Translations under genes and position numbers: made by a program | IMG/VR virus record: IMGVR_UViG_3300023179_000314 | Span: 1 to 33,349 of that record | From: a virus | DNA length: 33,349 nucleotides | Direction: 5' to 3' (one strand) | The notes under the pieces: model-generated | What the model was told of the DNA's origin: nothing | Databases searched by the model: none | The model's input: the letters and a program-made list of their open reading frames with translations, nothing else | In this document: piece after piece, positions 30,221 through 33,349 of the stretch | How the letters are laid out: each line of letters starts with the position of its first letter | How positions within the stretch are numbered: the stretch's first letter is position 1

Positions 30221-30526
30221 CTAGGCGGGCTTCGGATAGTCGGCCTTGACCTTGTCGATAGCGGCCTTTATTTCGGCCATCTCCTGCCCGCCCTTCCAGA
30301 GCGCATCCAACTGATCGCCCACGGGCGGGTACGCCTTGGCGCGAAGCTCGCGGTAGGCGACCTTGGCCTCGGCTGCTTCCAGCGCGGCGATCTCCGGGGC
30401 GACCAGACCCATGTCGATGGCGACGGGCTTCTCGCTCGCGTCGAACGCCTCGATGGGATCGTTGTAGACGATCTTGACGATGGTCGGATGCGTGTTGCGG
30501 ATAGCCTGATCGGTGTGCTTGTTCAT
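30221..30526 (-). CDS. Phage hypothetical protein with YPPVGDQLDALWK motif, 101 aa
   Basis: The start is ATG 30526 with AAGGA upstream; the frame is longer but lacks support. The C-terminal half contains RAKAYPPVGDQLDALWKGG, then a helix ending KVKADYPKP, a pattern widespread in short phage proteins encoded near tail fibres whose role is not known to me. The N-terminal part has a polar helix (RNTHPTIVKIVYNDP) and a linker. It lies between the two paralogous tail genes, suggesting that it moved or was duplicated with them. Confidence 0.8.
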   Translation of the reverse strand: MNKHTDQAIRNTHPTIVKIVYNDPIEAFDASEKPVAIDMGLVAPEIAALEAAEAKVAYRELRAKAYPPVGDQLDALWKGGQEMAEIKAAIDKVKADYPKPA

Positions 30527-30536
30527 GTGATGATCC

Positions 30537-31112
30537 TTATGGGACGACTTCGGTGATGGTGATGCTTGAGTATTGAATGGTGTTTCCAAAGACGGATGCT
30601 CCATTGAGGCCGTTGAACGTCGTAGTCCCCGCCCCATTGCCACCCGCTCGCACTTTGAACGTCGTCGCGCTGGTAGTGCCGCTGGTCATCGTGAACTGGA
30701 TTGGAATGATTACGAAATATCCAGACGAACCCGTGCTAACCGCAGCGGCGGCCAAGGCACTTGCTGTGCTGTCTTGAAATAGCGCGGCGCACAATGAGCC
30801 GGCTCCCGTACCTAGATTTACTTGAACAGAGATGACGAGAGTGCTGGTCGCACTCTTCGGCGTGATCGCCAACGACATAAATTGGTCGCCCTCGGTGTTT
30901 TGCGGGACGGTGTTATCGGATGGGATAACACCTGTTCCTGTCGCCACCGCGCCCGTTTTATAGTTCACTACCTGCAACACCGTTCCCGTCGATACCGTCG
31001 AGCGAAGCGTCCCCGTCTCGGCGGGAATCGTGATCGTGTTCGACCCGGCGACCGCAGGTACGACAACCGCGACCTGTCCGCTCGTGTCGCCCTTGAGATT
31101 GATTGTGCTCAT
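30537..31112 (-). CDS. Tail protein B, paralogue of the 29618-30208 protein, 191 aa
   Basis: The ATG at 31112 overlaps the stop of the fibre gene (ATGA), which is preferred to a TTG at 31124. The product shares with tail protein A the blocks [82 protein letters not shown] and SITITEVVP. The middle region, about 20 residues after LAITPKSA, differs most. The protein is beta-rich and probably belongs to the fibre complex, perhaps a receptor-binding or assembly component. Confidence 0.85.
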   Translation of the reverse strand: MSTINLKGDTSGQVAVVVPAVAGSNTITIPAETGTLRSTVSTGTVLQVVNYKTGAVATGTGVIPSDNTVPQNTEGDQFMSLAITPKSATSTLVISVQVNLGTGAGSLCAALFQDSTASALAAAAVSTGSSGYFVIIPIQFTMTSGTTSATTFKVRAGGNGAGTTTFNGLNGASVFGNTIQYSSITITEVVP

Positions 31113-32878
31113 ACGACTGCCCAACTGCTTCCGGCGGAAACGGTAACGGTGATGCCGCCATTGACCGTCACCGGGCCCGCCGACATGGCGTTGTACCCAA
31201 CGGCGATGGTGTAGTCGGCGGCGACGGTCTGGCTATTGACGAACATGGCGTTCGATGCGGTGACGGACGCGCCCGTGACGACACCAGAGGCCGTGAGGTT
31301 GGTGGCGAGCGCCGTCCCCGTAAACGTCGGGCTCGCGCTCAGCACCATGGAGCCGGTGCCGGTGACGCTGTTGGAGAGGGTCACGCCGCCGTAGGTGAGG
31401 GCTCCTGTGACAGTAATTGCGCCCGCATCTGTTACGCTTAGAATAGCCGCGCTATATGCGTTGTTGAGAATTTGTAAGACGCCGCTAGTCACGCGAATTG
31501 TCTTGGCTGGCGTAGTTGCGCCGTCGCCTGTCAATCGTAAATTGACGCCATTGATTCCGGTATTGGTTAGGACAAGTGATCCAGTACTGGCGCTGTTTTG
31601 CACCATACTCACATCGCCGCTGAAGTTGGCCGCCGCCGCAGTCAGCGTACCCGTCAGCGTCGGGCTCGCGCTCAGCACCACCGATCCCGTGCCCGTGGAA
31701 GACGTAACGCCAGTACCGCCGTTGGCTACGGCCAGTGTACCGGCGAGGGTGATAGCCCCGGTCGTGACGCCTGACGGCGTGAGGCCCGTCGTGCCCGCCG
31801 AGAAGCTCGTCACGCCGCCCGTGCTGGTCGCCCAAGTCGGGACGCCGCCCGCGACGGTCAGCACTTGACCTGTCGAGCCGATAGGCAGCTTGGACACCGT
31901 ATTAAGCGCACTGGCGTAGAGCGTGTCGCCGGTCGCATAAGTAGACTGCGCCGTGCCGCCGTTGGCTGCGGGCAAAGTACCCGTCACGCCAGTGGTAAGG
32001 GGCAGGCCGGTGGCGTTCGTCAGCACTGCTGCCGATGGCGTGCCGAGGTTGGGCGTCACCAGTACTGGACTGTTCGACAAGACGACCGCGACCGTGCCCG
32101 TCGAAGACGTGACGCCCGTGCCGCCGTTGGCTACGGCCAGTGTACCGGAGAGGGTGATAGCCCCGGTCGTGACGCCTGACGGCGTGAGGCCGGTCGTACC
32201 GGCGGAAAAGCTCGTCACGCCGCCCGTGCTGGCGGCCCAAGTCGGAAGCCCCGCCGACAAAGTCAGGACGTAGCCGTTGGTGCCCGCCGTCAGCTTCGAC
32301 AGTGTATTGAGAGCCGATGCGTAAACAATGTCTCCAGCGGCGTAGGTCGAAAAGCCCGTGCCGCCGTTGGCCGATGCCAGCGTGCCGGCCAGCGTAATTG
32401 CGCCCGCCGTCCCGGTGCTGGGCGTGAAGCCGGTCGTGCCAGCACTGAAAGTCGAGACGCCAGTGCCTGCGGGCGTGCCCCATATGCCGTCGCCGCGCCA
32501 GAACGTGGCGGCGGACGCAGACGTTCCGCTGTTCAAGTTCGTGACGGGCAGATTACCCGTCACGCCCGTAGTGAGCGGAAGACCCGTCGCGTTGGTCAGG
32601 ACGCCAGACGCAGGCGTACCCAGAGCCGGTGTCACCAGCGTCGGGCTGGTGGACAGCACCGTGTTGCCGCTGCCGGTGCTGGTCGTTACGCCCGTGCCGC
32701 CATGCGCCACCGGCAGCGTGCCGGTAATGTTGGCCGCAGGCATGGCCGTCTGGGCAAGCGTCGTGATCTGAGCAGTGGTCGCCTTAACCGTTGTGCCGCC
32801 CTGGACGATTGGCAGCGCCTCCGTGCCATCAAGCGCAGCAGCCGACGTAAGATCCGTAATCTTGATGCCGTGGCTCAT
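31109..32878 (-). CDS. Repeat-rich tail fibre protein, 589 aa
   Basis: A long, low-complexity beta-fibre protein of T, G, S, A and V. Repeating blocks include [60 protein letters not shown] and [15 protein letters not shown]. This is the usual design of a trimeric phage tail fibre shaft. The C-terminal part changes to non-repetitive sequence ([35 protein letters not shown]). The first residues ([17 protein letters not shown]) resemble a fibre attachment segment. ATG at 32878 has AGGAAG upstream. Two 150-bp direct repeats at 31691-31840 and 32096-32245 make the gene prone to recombination. Confidence 0.9.
   Translation of the reverse strand: MSHGIKITDLTSAAALDGTEALPIVQGGTTVKATTAQITTLAQTAMPAANITGTLPVAHGGTGVTTSTGSGNTVLSTSPTLVTPALGTPASGVLTNATGLPLTTGVTGNLPVTNLNSGTSASAATFWRGDGIWGTPAGTGVSTFSAGTTGFTPSTGTAGAITLAGTLASANGGTGFSTYAAGDIVYASALNTLSKLTAGTNGYVLTLSAGLPTWAASTGGVTSFSAGTTGLTPSGVTTGAITLSGTLAVANGGTGVTSSTGTVAVVLSNSPVLVTPNLGTPSAAVLTNATGLPLTTGVTGTLPAANGGTAQSTYATGDTLYASALNTVSKLPIGSTGQVLTVAGGVPTWATSTGGVTSFSAGTTGLTPSGVTTGAITLAGTLAVANGGTGVTSSTGTGSVVLSASPTLTGTLTAAAANFSGDVSMVQNSASTGSLVLTNTGINGVNLRLTGDGATTPAKTIRVTSGVLQILNNAYSAAILSVTDAGAITVTGALTYGGVTLSNSVTGTGSMVLSASPTFTGTALATNLTASGVVTGASVTASNAMFVNSQTVAADYTIAVGYNAMSAGPVTVNGGITVTVSAGSSWAVV
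31691..31840. repeat. Direct repeat copy 1 within the fibre gene
   Basis: This 150-bp segment matches 32096-32245 with roughly a dozen mismatches by eye and no gaps; the longest identical run covers the middle, around GTTGGCTACGGCCAGTGTAC and the bases that follow. The repeat unit is 50 codons, in frame, encoding [20 protein letters not shown] and the [18 protein letters not shown] block. The copies lie 405 bases apart. Confidence 0.85.
32096..32245. repeat. Direct repeat copy 2 within the fibre gene
   Basis: Partner of 31691-31840, in the same orientation and frame. It encodes [20 protein letters not shown], a match with one or two residue differences from copy 1. A more diverged protein-level third copy ([20 protein letters not shown]) follows to the right, at about 32360-32480. 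Confidence 0.85.
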
Positions 32879-32888
32879 CTGCCGCTTC

Positions 32889-33077
32889 CTAGCTTGAGGT
32901 CCACGTCGCCGCGCTATTACTCTGCGACGACCATGTCGTGAGTGTGAAATCCACGATCAAAGCCAGGTCGTCTTCAGTGTGCAGCACGAGGTCGCTTTCC
33001 GTCGTCAAAGAGAACGCCGTGGGCGGCAGGGAATCCCATCCGCCAGTTGAGGTAAGCGGAGTCCACGTCGTTGGCAT
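32889..33077 (-). CDS. Small tail-region protein, 62 aa
   Basis: The ATG at 33077 overlaps the adaptor gene stop by one base (TGATG). The product is short, threonine/serine/tryptophan-rich ([30 protein letters not shown]) and acidic, with a beta-like middle ([16 protein letters not shown]). Proteins of this look are regularly found after the adaptor gene in podovirus late operons, but their role is unknown. Translational coupling with the adaptor and the 11-base gap to the fibre gene support a real gene. Confidence 0.7.
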   Translation of the reverse strand: MPTTWTPLTSTGGWDSLPPTAFSLTTESDLVLHTEDDLALIVDFTLTTWSSQSNSAATWTSS

Positions 33078-33349
33078 CAGAACGCACGCCGACGTGCCGT
33101 AAGCTGAATTGTCGAGCGCATGGCGCGCTCGCTCTCAAGATTCATCGCGTCCATCACCTGCTGACGTGCCGCCGCCCAAAGCTGCACCCGGTCGTCGTCC
33201 TTGAGGTACGGGGACGCCTCAAGCAGCGCGCTGTACAAGTAAAGGTCGGGCGACTTGGTCAGCAGCCAGTTGGTCGTGTTGCTGTCGGACAGCGCGGGAA
33301 TCTTGGCGTAGTAAACCATCCGCAAATCAAGGTCGCTGCCAGGTGCGGG
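33077..33349 (-). CDS. Adaptor-like head-tail protein, C-terminal part (cut by the window edge)
   Basis: The frame is open through the right edge, reading into the window as PAPGSDLDLRMVYYAKIPAL, so the gene begins outside. The visible 90 residues include YYAKIPALSDSN, NWLLTKSPDLYLYSALLEAS and a charged end with ERAMRS. This is the characteristic C-terminus of podovirus adaptor proteins (RIPALS, TNWLL, PDLYLY, A-x-L-x-E-A). Together with 24936-25661, the phage would carry two adaptor-like proteins. The stop overlaps the next gene's start (TGATG). Confidence 0.85.
   Translation of the reverse strand, partial: PAPGSDLDLRMVYYAKIPALSDSNTTNWLLTKSPDLYLYSALLEASPYLKDDDRVQLWAAARQQVMDAMNLESERAMRSTIQLTARRRAF

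Noticed and set aside
31109-32878. Possible CRISPR array or tandem repeat array in the fibre gene
   Set aside because: The repeats are long, few, in frame and part of a fibre shaft protein; there are no short palindromic units or spacers.
29618-32878. Diversity-generating retroelement with variable fibre tips
   Set aside because: No reverse transcriptase or template repeat is present in the window, and the differences between tail proteins A and B are not concentrated at adenines in any way I can see.
1-33349. Prophage with attachment sites or integrase
   Set aside because: No integrase, excisionase, host gene or flanking direct repeat is visible. The HTH protein alone is not enough to claim lysogeny.

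Overview
This window is a fragment of a tailed double-stranded DNA phage genome, GC-rich (about 60 percent or more by eye), tightly packed and lacking any host gene. The gene set (family A DNA polymerase, RepB-primase/VapE replication protein, two adaptor-like proteins, very large internal virion proteins with a lytic transglycosylase domain, no sheath or tape measure of contractile type) fits a short-tailed (podovirus-like) phage of a GC-rich Gram-negative host, probably a proteobacterium. No terminase, portal, capsid, RNA polymerase or integrase lies in the window. The head genes are expected beyond the right edge, because the late operon enters from there.

Region 1 (1-2574, plus strand) is an accessory or early cluster of small genes. 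Two near-copies of one promoter/leader cassette (115-172 and 775-833) drive it. The cluster holds small unknown proteins, a helix-turn-helix protein (1470-1700), a small exported protein and, at its end, a homologue of phage Mu Mom (1966-2574), a DNA hypermodification enzyme that masks adenines from restriction. A tRNA-like sequence with an encoded CCA (1952-2026) overlaps the only available mom start codons. The first copy of the cassette carries a perfect 7-bp inverted repeat over its -10 box, and the HTH protein encoded downstream is an obvious candidate to bind it.

Region 2 (2561-4381, minus strand) is a three-gene block: VRR-NUC nuclease, a small unknown protein and an SNF2-type helicase. 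It is divergent from region 3 across a 70-bp gap with a TTGACA promoter. Region 3 (4452-11655, plus strand) is the replication operon: a Cas4/AddB-like DUF2800 nuclease, an unknown protein in the position of a single-strand-binding protein, a GC-rich terminator-like hairpin, family A DNA polymerase, a primase-zinc finger-VapE helicase fusion and four small proteins coupled by start/stop overlaps.

Region 4 (33349 down to 11645, minus strand) is the late operon, read right to left. It runs: adaptor protein (cut by the window edge), repeat-rich fibre protein, two paralogous tail proteins flanking a small unknown gene, further tail proteins, a lysis cassette (TM protein, endolysin, holin-like protein, two exported proteins), a second adaptor protein, a large tail/nozzle-like protein, two small beta-rich proteins, a conserved virion protein, a GNAT acetyltransferase, a 1790-residue internal virion protein, a 768-residue ejection protein and a tail-collar fibre. 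Most of these genes overlap by 1-4 bases, so translational coupling is pervasive. Two genes in this operon (54 and 45 aa) are very short but have good ribosome binding sites.

The most unusual items are the Mom homologue with its tRNA-like overlap and repeated promoter/operator cassette, an S74-type self-cleaving chaperone-like domain in the middle (not at the end) of the 1790-residue virion protein, and a short glycine-pair motif shared by three different virion proteins. All family assignments come from motif recognition by eye; no database search was run.
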